From contig CM056743.1 of the NCBI GenBank assembly GCA_029851415.1, positions 75,289,186 to 75,353,185 on the forward strand: a stretch of 64,000 nt of DNA. Reading direction: 5' to 3'. The stretch comes from Eretmocerus hayati (taxonomy: Eukaryota > Arthropoda > Insecta > Hymenoptera > Aphelinidae). Made by a program: the position numbers and the translations under genes. Shown one piece after another: positions 11,514 to 24,144 of the stretch. How positions within the stretch are numbered: position 1 is the stretch's first letter; each line of letters starts with the position of its first letter. The notes under the pieces were generated by a model. The model worked only from the letters and a program-made list of their open reading frames with translations, searched no databases and had not been told where the DNA came from.

Positions 11514-14287
11514 AATCCGATCAAAATTATGATTTCTCGAGGTGTAATCGTGAACGTGCCACCTCGTCCACAATGGGTATACCTTTCTACATCATCAATG
11601 AACTATCCGGCGTATTCCAGGAGTGCGTAGATACACCTGCTGGACTCTGAGACCGGTTATAACAATTCGTGGGGTCATATTCCGCGCAGAGCCCTATGAA
11701 TCCGATGAAAATCATGAAATCTCGAGGTGTAATCGCAAATGTGCCACCTCGATGACAATGGTGACACCTTCCTCCATCATCAATCAACTGTTTAGCGTGT
11801 TCCAGAAGTGCGTAAATACACCTGCTGGACTCTGAGACCGGTTATAGCGAGTCTTGGAGTCATATTCCGTGCAAAGCCCGATGAATCCGATCGGAATCAT
11901 GATATATCGAGGTGTAATTGCGAATGTGCAATTTTTAAAACAATGGGGTCACCTCACTTTTTCATCAATCAACTCATTTCCGTGTTCCAGAAGTATGTGG
12001 ACAGGCCTCATGGACTCTGAGACCGGTCATAGCGAGTCTCGCGGTCGGGTTCCATGCAAAACCCCGGGAATCCGATAAAAATCATGGAATCTCGAGGTGT
12101 AATCGCTAATGTGCCACCTCGATCACAATGGGCTTACCTTGCTACATCATCAACCAAATATTTGCCACGTTCCAGGAGTGCGTTGATACACGTGCTAGAC
12201 TCTGAAACCGGTTCTAGCGAGTCTTGGAGTCATATTCTGTTCAAAGCCCTATGAATGCGATCAAAATCATGAATTCTCGAGGTCTAACGATGAATGTGCC
12301 ACCTCGTCCACTATAAAGATACCTTTCTCCATCATTAATAAACTACATGGCGTGTTCCAGAAGTGCGTCGATACACCTGCTGGACTCTGAGACAGGTTGT
12401 AGCGAGTCTCGGGGTCATATTCCGTGCGAAACCCTATGAATCCGATCAAAATTATGAATTCTCGAGGTGTAATCGCGAATGTGCCACCTTATCCACAAAG
12501 GGGTCACCTTCCTCAATCATCAATCAACTGTCTGCCGTGTTCCAGAAGTGTGTAGACAGACTGGCTAGACTCTAAGGCTGGTTATAGCGAGTCTTGCGGT
12601 CGAATTCCATGCGAAACCCTGTGAATCCGATGGAAATCATGAAATCTCGAGGTGTCATCGCGAATATACCACCACGAACACGATGGGGTTACCTTACTCC
12701 ATCATCAATCAACTATTTGCCGTGTTCCAGGAGTGCGTAGACAGACCTGCTGGACTCTGAGACAGGTTGTAGCGAGTCTCGGGGTCATATTCCGTGCGGA
12801 GCCCTATGAATTCGATCAAAATCATGAATTCTCGAGGTGTAATCGCGAATGTGCCACCTCGTCCACAACGGGGATACCTCCCTCCATCATCAATGGACTA
12901 TTTGCCTTGTTCCAGAGGTGTGTAGACAGACCGGCTAGACTCTAAGGCTGGTTATAGCGAGTCTTGCGGTCGAATTCCATGCAAAACCCTCTGAATCCGA
13001 TGAAAATCATGAGATCTCGAGAGGTAATCGCGAATGCGCCACATTGATCTTAATGTGGTTACCTTCCCACATCATCAACCAACTATTCGCCGTGTTCCAG
13101 GAGTGCGTAGATACACCTGATGGATTCTGGAAAACCGGTTGTAGCGAGTCTGGGGATCATATTCCGTGCAAAGCTGTGTGGATCCGATCAAAATCATGAA
13201 ACCTCGAGGTGTAATCGCAAATGTGCCACCTCGATCACAATGGCGTCACCTTGCTACATCATCAATCAATCATTGGCGTGTTCCAGAAGTGCGTAGATAC
13301 ACCTGCTGGACTCTGAGCCCGGTTATAGCAAGTCTTAGGGAGAATTTCCGTGCAGAGCTGAGTGAATCCGATCAGAATAATGAACTCTCGAGGTCTAACC
13401 GTGAATGTATCACCTCGTCCACAATTGGAATACCTCCCTACATCATCAATCAACTATTTGCCGTGTTCCTGGAGAGCGTAGATACACCTGCTGGACTCTG
13501 AGACCGGTTATTGCGAGCTTTGGGGTCATATTCCGTGCAAAGCTGAGTGAATCCGATCAGTATCATGAACTCGAGGTCCAACCGTGAATGTGCCACCTCG
13601 TCCATAATAGGAATACTTTCCTACATGATCAGTCAACTGTTCGGCGTGGTCCAGAAGTCCGTAGATACACCTGCTCGACTCTGGGACCCGGATATAGCGA
13701 GTCTTGCGATCGGATTCGATGCAAATCCCTGTGAATCCGATAAAAATCATGAAATCTCGAGGTGTAATCGCGAATGTGCCACCTCGTCTACAATGGGAAT
13801 ACATTTCTTCTTCATGAATCAACTATTGAGCGTGATCCAGGAGTGCGCACATACATCCCCTGGACTCTGGAAACTGGTTATAGCGAGTCTTGGGATCACA
13901 TTCCGTGCAGAGCTGAGTGAATCCGATCAAAATCATGAATTCTCGTGGTGTGCGCGAATGTGCCATCAAACACATTGGCGTTACCTCCCTACATCATCAA
14001 TCAACCATTTTGCGTGTTTCAGGAGTGTGTCAATACACTAGCTGGACTCTAAGACCGGTTATAGCGAGTCTTGGGAAAGAATTTCCGTGCAGAGCTGGGG
14101 GAATCCGTCCAAATTAATGAAATCTCGAGGTCTAACCGTGAATGTGCCACCTCGTCCACAATGGGAATACATTTCTTCTTCATGAATCAACTATTGAGCG
14201 TGTTCCAGAAGTGCGGACATACATCCCCTGGACTCTGGAAACTGGTTATAGCGAGTCTTGGGATCACATTCCGTGTAGAGCTGTGTG
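11514..14287 (+). repeat. HOR-A copy 3 (2774 bp)
   Basis: Full 15-monomer unit, 2774 bp after copy 2 and nearly identical to it. One private change noticed is GAACACGATGG near 12675, where copies 1 and 2 read GAACACAATGG. Confidence 0.95.
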
Positions 14288-16690
14288 AATCCGATCAAAA
14301 TTATGATTTCTCGAGGTGTAATCGTGAACGTGCCACCTCGTCCACAATAGGTATACCTTTCTACATCATCAATGAACTATCCGGCGTATTCCAGGAGTGC
14401 GTAGATACACCTGCTGGACTCTGAGACCGGTTATAACAATTCGTGGGGTCATATTCCGCGCAGAGCCCTATGAATCCGATGAAAATCATGAAATCTCGAG
14501 GTGTAATCGCAAATGTGCCACCTCGATGACAATGGTGACACCTTCCTCCATCATCAATCAACTGTTTAGCGTGTTCCAGAAGTGCGTAAATACACCTGCT
14601 GGACTCTGAGACCGGTTATAGCGAGTCTTGGAGTCATATTCCGTGCAAAGCCCGATGAATCCGATCGGAATCATGATATATCGAGGTGTAATTGCGAATG
14701 TGCAATTTTTAAAACAATGGGGTCACCTCACTTTTTCATCAATCAACTCATTTCCGTGTTCCAGAAGTATGTGGACAGGCCTCATGGACTCTGAGACCGG
14801 TCATAGCGAGTCTCGCGGTCGGGTTCCATGCAAAACCCCGGGAATCCGATAAAAATCATGGAATCTCGAGGTGTAATCGCTAATGTGCCACCTCGATCAC
14901 AATGGGCTTACCTTGCTACATCATCAACCAAATATTTGCCACGTTCCAGGAGTGCGTTGATACACGTGCTAGACTCTGAAACCGGTTCTAGCGAGTCTTG
15001 GAGTCATATTCTGTTCAAAGCCCTATGAATGCGATCAAAATCATGAATTCTCGAGGTCTAACGATGAATGTGCCACCTCGTCCACTATAAAGATACCTTT
15101 CTCCATCATTAATAAACTACATGGCGTGTTCCAGAAGTGCGTAGACAGACCTGCTGGACTCTGAGACAGGTTGTAGCGAGTCTCGGGGTCATATTCCGTG
15201 CGGAGCCCTATGAATTCGATCAAAATCATGAATTCTCGAGGTGTAATCGCGAATGTGCCACCTCGTCCACAACGGGGATACCTCCCTCCATCATCAATGG
15301 ACTATTTGCCTTGTTCCAGAGGTGTGCAGACAGACCGGCTAGACTCTAAGGCTGGTTATAGCGAGTCTTGCGGTCGAATTCCATGCAAAACCCTCTGAAT
15401 CCGATGAAAATCATGAGATCTCGAGAGGTAATCGCGAATGCGCCACATTGATCTTAATGTGGTTACCTTCCCACATCATCAACCAACTATTCGCCGTGTT
15501 CCAGGAGTGCGTAGATACACCTGATGGATTCTGGAAAACCGGTTGTAGCGAGTCTGGGGATCATATTCCGTGCAAAGCTGTGTGGATCCGATCAAAATCA
15601 TGAAACCTCGGGGTGTAATCGCAAATGTGCCACCTCGATCACAATGGCGTCACCTTGCTACATCATCAATCAATCATTGGCGTGTTCCAGAAGTGCGTAG
15701 ATACACCTGCTGGACTCTGAGCCCGGTTATAGCAAGTCTTGGGGAGAATTTCCGTGCAGAGCTGAGTGAATCCGATCAGAATAATGAACTCTCGAGGTCT
15801 AACCGTGAATGTATCACCTCGTCCACAATTGGAATACCTCCCTACATCATCAATCAACTATTTGCCGTGTTCCTGGAGAGCGTAGATACACCTGCTGGAC
15901 TCTGAGACCGGTTATTGTGAGCTTTGGGGTCATATTCCGTGCAAAGCTGAGTGAATCCGATCAGTATCATGAACTCGAGGTCCAACCGTGAATGTGCCAC
16001 CTCGTCCACAATAGGAATACTTTCCTACATGATCAGTCAACTGTTCGGCGTGGTCCAGAAGTCCGTAGATACACCTGCTCGACTCTGGGAACCGGATATA
16101 GCGAGTCTTGCGATCGGATTCGATGCAAATCCCTGTGAATCCGATAAAAATCATGAAATCTCGAGGTGTAATCGCGAATGTGCCACCTCGTCTACAATGG
16201 GAATACATTTCTTCTTCATGAATCAACTATTGAGCGTGATCCAGGAGTGCGCACATACATCCCCTGGACTCTGGAAACTGGTTATAGCGAGTCTTGGGAT
16301 CACATTCCGTGCAGAGCTGAGTGAATCCGATCAAAATCATGAATTCTCGTGGTGTGCGCGAATGTGCCATCAAACACATTGGCGTTACCTCCCACATCAT
16401 CAATCAACCATTTTGCGTGTTTCAGGAGTGTGTCAATACACTAGCTGGACTCTAAGACCGGTTATAGCGAGTCTTGGGAAAGAATTTCCGTGCAGAGCTT
16501 GGGGAATCCGTCCAAATTAATGAAATCTCGAGGTCTAACCGTGAATGTGCCACCTCGTCCACAATGGGAATACATTTCTTCTTCATGAATCAACTATTGA
16601 GCGTGTTCCAGGAGTGCGGACATACATCCCCTGGACTCTGGAAACTGGTTATAGCGAGTCTTGGGATCACATTCCGTGTAGAGCTGTGTG
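14288..16690 (+). repeat. HOR-A copy 4, lacking two monomers (2403 bp)
   Basis: Starts in phase with copies 1-3 but is 371 bp shorter: exactly two monomers (370 bp) are missing at a junction near 15137-15142, and one base is lost near 16393 (CCTCCCACATC against CCTCCCTACATC). Downstream of 16690 the sequence leaves HOR-A, so this is the last unit. Confidence 0.93.
15131..15150. other. In-register two-monomer deletion junction in HOR-A
   Basis: CCAGAAGTGCGT of the upstream monomer joins TAGACAGACCTGCTGG of a monomer two positions downstream. In copies 1-3 the upstream monomer continues TCGATACACCTG instead. The join keeps the 185-bp phase, as expected for unequal exchange or strand slippage between homologous points. 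Confidence 0.85.
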
Positions 16691-17860
16691 AATCCGATCA
16701 AAATCATGGGATCTCGGAGTGTAATCGCGAATGCGCCACCTTGATCACAACGGGGTTACCTCCCTCTATCATCAACCAACTATTTGCCGTGTTCCGGAAG
16801 TACGTGGATACACCTGCCAGACTGTGGACACCGGTTATAGCGAGACTTGGGAAAATATTCCGTTCAAAGCTGAGTGAATCCGATCAAAATAATGAAATCT
16901 CGAGGTCTAACCACGAACGTGTCATCTCGTCCACAATGGGAATACCTTCCTACATCATGAATCAACTATTTGGCGTGTTCGACGAGTGCGGAGATACACC
17001 TTCTGGACTTTGAGACCGGTTATTGCGAATCTCGGAGACATATTCCGTGCAAAGCTGAGTGATCCGATCATAATCATGAAATCTCGAGATCTAACCGCGA
17101 ATGTGCCATCTCGATCACAGCGGCATTACCTCCCTACATCATCAATCAACTATTTGCCGTGTTCCTGGGGAGCGTAGATACACCTGCTGGACTCTGAGAC
17201 CGGTTATTGCGAGCTTTGGGGTCATATTCCGTGCAAAGCTGAGTGAATCCGATCAGTATCATGAACTCGAGATCCAACCGTGAATGTGCCACCTCGTCCA
17301 CAATAGGAATACTTTCCTACATGATCAGTCAACTGTTCGGCGTGTTCCAGAAGTGCGTAGATACACCTGCTCGACTCTGGGACCCGGATATAGCGAGTCT
17401 TGCGATCGGATTCGATGCAAAACCCTGTAAATCCGATAAAAATCATGGAATCTCGAGGTGTAATCGCAAATGTGCCACCTCGATCACAATGGGAATACCT
17501 TCCTACATCATCAGTCAACTGTTCGGCGTGTTCCAGGAGTGCGTAAATACACCTGCTGAACTCTGAGACCGGTTATAGCGAGTCTTGGAGTCATATTCCG
17601 TGCGAAGCCCTATGAATCCGATGAAAATCATGGAATCTCGAGGTGTCGTCGCAATTGTGCCACCTCGATCACAATAGGGTTACCTATCGACATCATCAAC
17701 CAACTATTTGCCGTGTTGCAGAAGTGCGAGGATACACCTGCTGGACTCTGAGACCGGTTATAGCGAGTCTTGGAGTGATATCCTGTGGAATGCCCTATGA
17801 TCGCGATCAAAATCATGAAATCTCGAGGTGTAATCGCCCATGTGCCATCTCGATCACAAT
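16691..17860 (+). repeat. Transitional monomers between HOR-A and the modular domain
   Basis: About 6.3 monomers that do not repeat with a fixed higher-order period. The part around 17101-17566 resembles a HOR-A segment near 15809-16230. The last monomers (about 17560-17860) are a clearly diverged version of the sequence before 21003, for example GTCGTCGCAATTGTG against GTCATCGCAAATGTG. Similarity to the next domain thus rises gradually towards 17861. Confidence 0.8.
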
Positions 17861-20800
17861 GGGGTTACCTCCCCCTACTATCAATTAACTATTTTGCGTG
17901 TTCCTGGAGTGCGTAGATACACGTGCTGAACTCTACGTCCGGTTATAGCGAGTCTTGCGGTCGGATTCGATGCAGAACCCTGTAAATCCGATAAAAATAA
18001 TGAAATCTCGAGGTGTAATCGCAAATGTGCTACCTCGATCACATTCGGGTTACCTTCCTACATCATCAATCAACTCATTGCCGTGTTCCAGAAGTGCGTC
18101 GATACACCTACTGGACTCTGAGACCGGTTTCAGCGAGTGTTGCGGTCGGATCCAATGTAAAACCCTGTAAATTCGATAAAAATCATGAAATCTCGAGGTG
18201 TAATCGCGAATATGAAAACTCGAACACAATGAAGTTACATTCTTACATCATATCCGAACTATTTGCCGTGTTCGAGAAGTGCAAAGATACACCTGCTGGA
18301 CTCTGAGACCGGTTATAACGAGTCTCGGGGTGATATTCTTTGCGAAGCCCTATGAATGCAATCAAAATCATGAAATCTCGAGGTGAAATCGCGAATGTGC
18401 CATCTCAAACGAAATGAGGTCACCTCCTCCTATGATTAATCAACTATTTGCCGTGTTCCAGGAGTACGTGGACAGACCTGCTGGACTCTGAGACCGGTTA
18501 TAGCGAGTCTTGCGTTCGGATTCCGTGCAAAACCCTGAGACTCCGATGAAAGTCATGGATTCTCGAGGTGTAATCGCAAATCTGTTACCTCGATCACAAT
18601 GGGGTTACCTTTCTACATCATGAACCACTCATTTGCCGTGTATCAGGAGTGCGTAGATACACCAGCTGGACTCTGAGTCCGGTTATAGCGAGTCTTGCGA
18701 TCGGATTCGATGCAAAACCCTGTGAATCCGATAAAAAAATGAAATCTCGAGGTGTAATCGCAATTGTGCTACCTCGATCACATTCGGGTTACCTTCCTAC
18801 ATCATCAATATACTAATTGCCGTGTTCCAGGAGTGCGTAGATACACCTGCTGGACTCTAGAGACCGGTTAAAGCGAGTCTTGCGATCGGATTCGATGCAA
18901 AACCCTGTGAATCCGATGAACATCATGAAGTCTCGAGGTGTAATCGCGAATGTGCCACCTCGTCCACAATGGAAATACATTCCTTCTTCATGAATCATCT
19001 ATTCAGCGTGTTCCAGAAGTGCGTACATACATCCCCTGGACTCTGGAAACCGGTTATAGCGAGTCTTGGGATCATATTCCGTGCAGAGCTGAGTGAATCC
19101 GATCAAAATCATGAATTCTCGTGGTGTGATCGCGAATGTGCCATCAAACACATTTGCGTTACCTCCCTACATCATCAATCAACCATTTGGCGTGTTCCAG
19201 GAGTGTGTCGATACACCAGCTGGACTCTGAGACCGGTTATAGCGAGCTTTGGGGTCATATTCCGTGCAGAGCTTAGTGAATCCGATGAAAATAATAAAAT
19301 CTCGAGGTCTAACCGCGAATGTGCTATCTCGTCGACAATGGGGATACCTCTCTACATCATCAATCAACTATTTGGCGTATCCCAGGAGTGCGTAGATACA
19401 CCTGCCGGACTCTGAGACCGGTTATTGCGAGCTTTGGGGTCATTTTCCGTGCAGAGCTTTTTGGATCCGATGAAAATAATGAAATCTCGAGGTCTAACCG
19501 CGAATGTGCTATCTCGTCCACAATGGGGATACCTCTCTACATCATCAATCAACTGTTTGGCGTATTCCAGGAGCGCGTGGACAGACCTGCTGGGCTCTGA
19601 AACGAGTTATAGCAGGTCTTGGGGAGAATTTCCGTGCAGAGCTGAGTGAATCCGATCAAAATAATGAACTCTCGAGGTCTAACCGTGAATGTGCCACCTC
19701 GTCCACAATGGGAACGACTCCCTACATAATCAATCAACTATTTGCCGTGTTCCTGGAAAGCTTAGATACACCTGCTGGACTCTGAGACCGGTTATTGCGA
19801 GCTTTGGGGTCATGTTCCGTGCAGAGCTTTTTGAATCCGATGAAAATAATGAAATCTCGAGGTCTAACCGCGAATGTGCTATCTCGTCCAGAATGGGGAT
19901 ACCTCTCTACATCATCAATCAACTATTCGGCGTATCCCAGGAGTGCGTAGATACACCTGCTGGACCCTGAGACCGGTTATCCTGAGCCTCGGGGTCATAT
20001 TCCGTGCAATGCTGTGTGAATCCGATCAAAATCATGGGATCTCGGAGTGTAATCGCGAATGCGTCACCTCGATCACAATGAGGTTACCTTCCTCTATCAT
20101 CAATCGACCATTCGCCTCGTTCCAGGAGTGTACAGACAGACTGGCTAGACTCTCGCCGGTTATAGCGAGTCTTGCGGTCGGATTCGATGGAAAACCCTGT
20201 AAATCCGATAAAAACAATGAAATCTCGAGGTGTAATCGCAAATGTGCTACCTCGATCACATTCAGGTTACCTTCCTACTTCATCAATCAACTAATTGCCG
20301 TGTTCCAGAAGTGCGTGGACAGACCCGCTGGGCTCTGAGACGAGTTATAGCAAATCTCGCGGTCAGATTCTATGCAAAATCCTGTGAAACCGATGAAAAT
20401 AATGAAATCTCGAGGTGTAATCGACAATGTGCCACCTCGATCACAATAGGAATACCTTCCTACATCATCAGTCAACTGTTCGGCGTGTTCCAGAAGTGCG
20501 TAGATACACCTGCTGGACTCTGGATACCGGTAATAGCGAGTCTCAGGGGAATATTCCGTGCAAAGCTGAGTGAATCCGATCAATATCATGAAATCTCGAG
20601 GTACAACCGTGAATGTGCCACCTCGTCCACAGCGGCGTCACCTTGCTACATCATCAGTGAACTATTTGGCGTGTTCCAGGAGTGCGTAGGTACACCTGCT
20701 GGACTCTGTGACCGGTTATAGCGAGTCTTGGAGTCATATTCCGTGCAAAGCCCTATGAATCCTATCAAAATCATGGAATCTCGAGGTGTCATCGCAAATG

Positions 20801-21002
20801 TGCCACCTCGATCACAATAGGGTTACCTATCGACATCATCAACCAACTATTCGCCGTGTACCAGAAGTGCGAGGATACACCTGCTGGACTCTGAGACCGG
20901 TTATAGCGAGTCTTGGAGTGATATCCTGTGGAATGCCCTATGAATACGATCAAAATCATGAAATCTCGAGGTGTAATCGCAAATGTCCACCTCGACCACA
21001 TT
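17861..21002 (+). repeat. Modular HOR unit p-s, copy 1 (3142 bp, 17 monomers)
   Basis: Starts at GGGGTTACCTCCCCC and recurs 3142 bp later. Module p is 17861-18830 and module s is 18831-21002; the p/s split is defined by other places where p is followed by a different module. Several consecutive monomers in s belong to the GGTCTAACC family at exact 185-bp spacing. It differs from copy 2 at scattered positions, for example CTCTACGTCC near 17931 against CTCTGAGTCC. Confidence 0.92.
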
Positions 21003-24000
21003 GGGGTTACCTCCCCCTACTATCAATTAACTATTTTGCGTGTTCCTGGAGTGCGTAGATACACGTGCTGAACTCTGAGTCCGGTTATAGCGAGTCTTGC
21101 GGTCGGATTCGATGCAGAACCCTGTAAATCCGATAAAAATAATGAAATCTCGAGGTGTAATCGCAAATGTGCTACCTCGATCACATTCGGGTTACCTTCC
21201 TACATCATCAATCAACTCATTGCCGTGTTCCAGAAGTGCGTCGATACACCTACTGGACTCTGAGACCGGTTTCAGCGAGTGTTGCGGTCGGATCCAATGT
21301 AAAACCCTGTAAATTCGATAAAAATCATGAAATCTCGAGGTGTAATCGCGAATATGAAAACTCGAACACAATGAAGTTACATTCTTACATCATATCCGAA
21401 CTATTTGCCGTGTTCGAGAAGTGCAAAGATACACCTGCTGGACTCTGAGACCGGTTATAACGAGTCTCGGGGTGATATTCTTTGCGAAGCCCTATGAATG
21501 CAATCAAAATCATGAAATCTCGAGGTGAAATCGCGAATGTGCCATCTCAAACGAAATGAGGTCACCTCCTCCTATGATTAATCAACTATTTGCCGTGTTC
21601 CAGGAGTACGTGGACAGACCTGCTGGACTCTGAGACCGGTTATAGCGAGTCTTGCGTTCGGATTCCGTGCAAAACCCTGAGACTCCGATGAAAGTCATGG
21701 ATTCTCGAGGTGTAATCGCAAATCTGTTACCTCGATCACAATGGGGTTACCTCTCTACATCATGAACCACTCATTTGCCGTGTATCAGGAGTGCGTAGAT
21801 ACACCAGCTGGACTCTGAGTCCGGTTATAGCGAGTCTTGCGATCGGATTCGATGCAAAACCCTGTGAATCCGATAAAAAAATGAAATCTCGAGGTGTAAT
21901 CGCAATTGTGCTACCTCGATCACATTCGGGTTACCTTCCTACATCATCAATATACTAATTGCCGTGTTCCAGGAGTGCGTAGATACACCTGCTGGACTCT
22001 AGAGACCGGTTAAAGCGAGTCTTGCGATCGGATTCGATGCAAAACCCTGTGAATCCGATGAACATCATGAAGTCTCGAGGTGTAATCGCGAATGTGCCAC
22101 GTCGTCCACAATGGAAATACATTCCTTCTTCATGAATCAACTATTCAGCGTGTTCCAGAAGTGCGTACATACATCCCCTGGACTCTGAAAACCGGTTATA
22201 GCGAGTCTTGGGATCATATTCCGTGCAGAGCTGAGTGAATCCGATCAAAATCATGAATTCTCGTGGTGTGATCGCGAATGTGCCATCAAACACATTTGCG
22301 TTACCTCCCTACATCATCAATCAACCATTTGGCGTGTTCCAGGAGTGTGTCGATACACCAGCTGGACTCTGAGACCGGTTATAGCGAGCTTTGGGGTCAT
22401 ATTCCGTGCAGAGCTTAGTGAATCCGATGAAAATAATAAAATCTCGAGGTCTAACCGCGAATGTGCTATCTCGTCGACAATGGAGATACCTCTCTACATC
22501 ATCAATCAACTATTTGGCGTATCCCAGGAGTGCGTAGATACACCTGCCGGACTCTGAGACCGGTTATTGCGAGCTTTGGGGTCATTTTCCGTGCAGAGCT
22601 TTTTGGATCCGATGAAAATAATGAAATCTCGAGGTCTAACCGCGAATGTGCTATCTCGTCCACAATGGGGATACCTCTCTACATCATCAATCAACTGTTT
22701 GGCGTATTCCAGGAGCGCGTGGACAGACCTGCTGGGCTCTGAAACGAGTTATAGCAGGTCTTGGGGAGAATTTCCGTGCAGAGCTGAGTGAATCCGATCA
22801 AAATAATGAACTCTCGAGGTCTAACCGTGAATGTGCCACCTCGTCCACAATGGGAACGACTCCCTACATAATCAATCAACTATTTGCCGTGTTCCTGGAA
22901 AGCTTAGATACACCTGCTGGACTCTGAGACCGGTTATTGCGAGCTTTGGGGTCATGTTCCGTGCAGAGCTTTTTGAATCCGATGAAAATAATGAAATCTC
23001 GAGGTCTAACCGCGAATGTGCTATCTCGTCCAGAATGGGGATACCTCTCTACATCATCAATCAACTATTCGGCGTATCCCAGGAGTGCGGAGATACACCT
23101 GCTGGACCCTGAGACCGGTTATCCTGAGTCTCGGGGTCATATTCCGTGCAATGCTGTGTGAATCCGATCAAAATCATGGGATCTCGGAGTGTAATCGCGA
23201 ATGCGTCACCTCGATCACAATGGGGTTACCTTCCTCTATCATCAATCGACCATTCGCCTCGTTCCAGGAGTGTACAGACAGACTGGCTAGACTCTCGCCG
23301 GTTATAGCGAGTCTTGCGGTCGGATTCGATGGAAAACCCTGTAAATCCGATAAAAACAATGAAATCTCGAGGTGTAATCGCAAATGTGCTACCTCGATCA
23401 CATTCAGGTTACCTTCCTACTTCATCAATCAACTAATTGCCGTGTTCCAGAAGTGCGTGGACAGACCCGCTGGGCTCTGAGACGAGTTATAGCAAATCTC
23501 GCGGTCAGATTCTATGCAAAACCCTGTGAAACCGATGATAATAATGAAATCTCGAGGTGTAATCGACAATGTGCCACCTCGATCACAATAGGAATACCTT
23601 CCTACATCATCAGTCAACTGTTCGGCGTGTTCCAGAAGTGCGTAGATACACCTGCTGGACTCTGGATAACGGTAATAGCGAGTCTCAGGGGAATATTCCG
23701 TGCAAAGCTGAGTGAATCCGATCAATATCATGAAATCTCGAGGTACAACCGTGAATGTGCCACCTCGTCCACAGCGGCGTCACCTTGCTACATCATCAGT
23801 GAACTATTTGGCGTGTTCCAGGAGTGCGTAGGTACACCTGCTGGACTCTGTGACCGGTTATAGCGAGTCTTGAAGTCATATTCCGTGCAAAGCCCTATGA
23901 ATCCTATCAAAATCATGGAATCTCGAGGTGTCATCGCAAATGTGCCACCTCGATCACAATAGGGTTACCTATCGACATCATCAACCAACTATTCGCCGTG

Positions 24001-24144
24001 TTCCAGAAGTGCGAGGATACACCTGCTGGACTCTGAGACCGGTTATAGCGAGTCTTGGAGTGATATCCTGTGGAATGCCCTATGAATACGATCAAAATCA
24101 TGAAATCTCGAGGTGTAATCGCAAATGTCCACCTCGACCACATT
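21003..24144 (+). repeat. Modular HOR unit p-s, copy 2 (3142 bp)
   Basis: Module p 21003-21972, module s 21973-24144. Nearly identical to 17861-21002. A third tandem copy does not follow: at 24145 the same GGGGTTACC landmark continues into module q. Confidence 0.93.
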
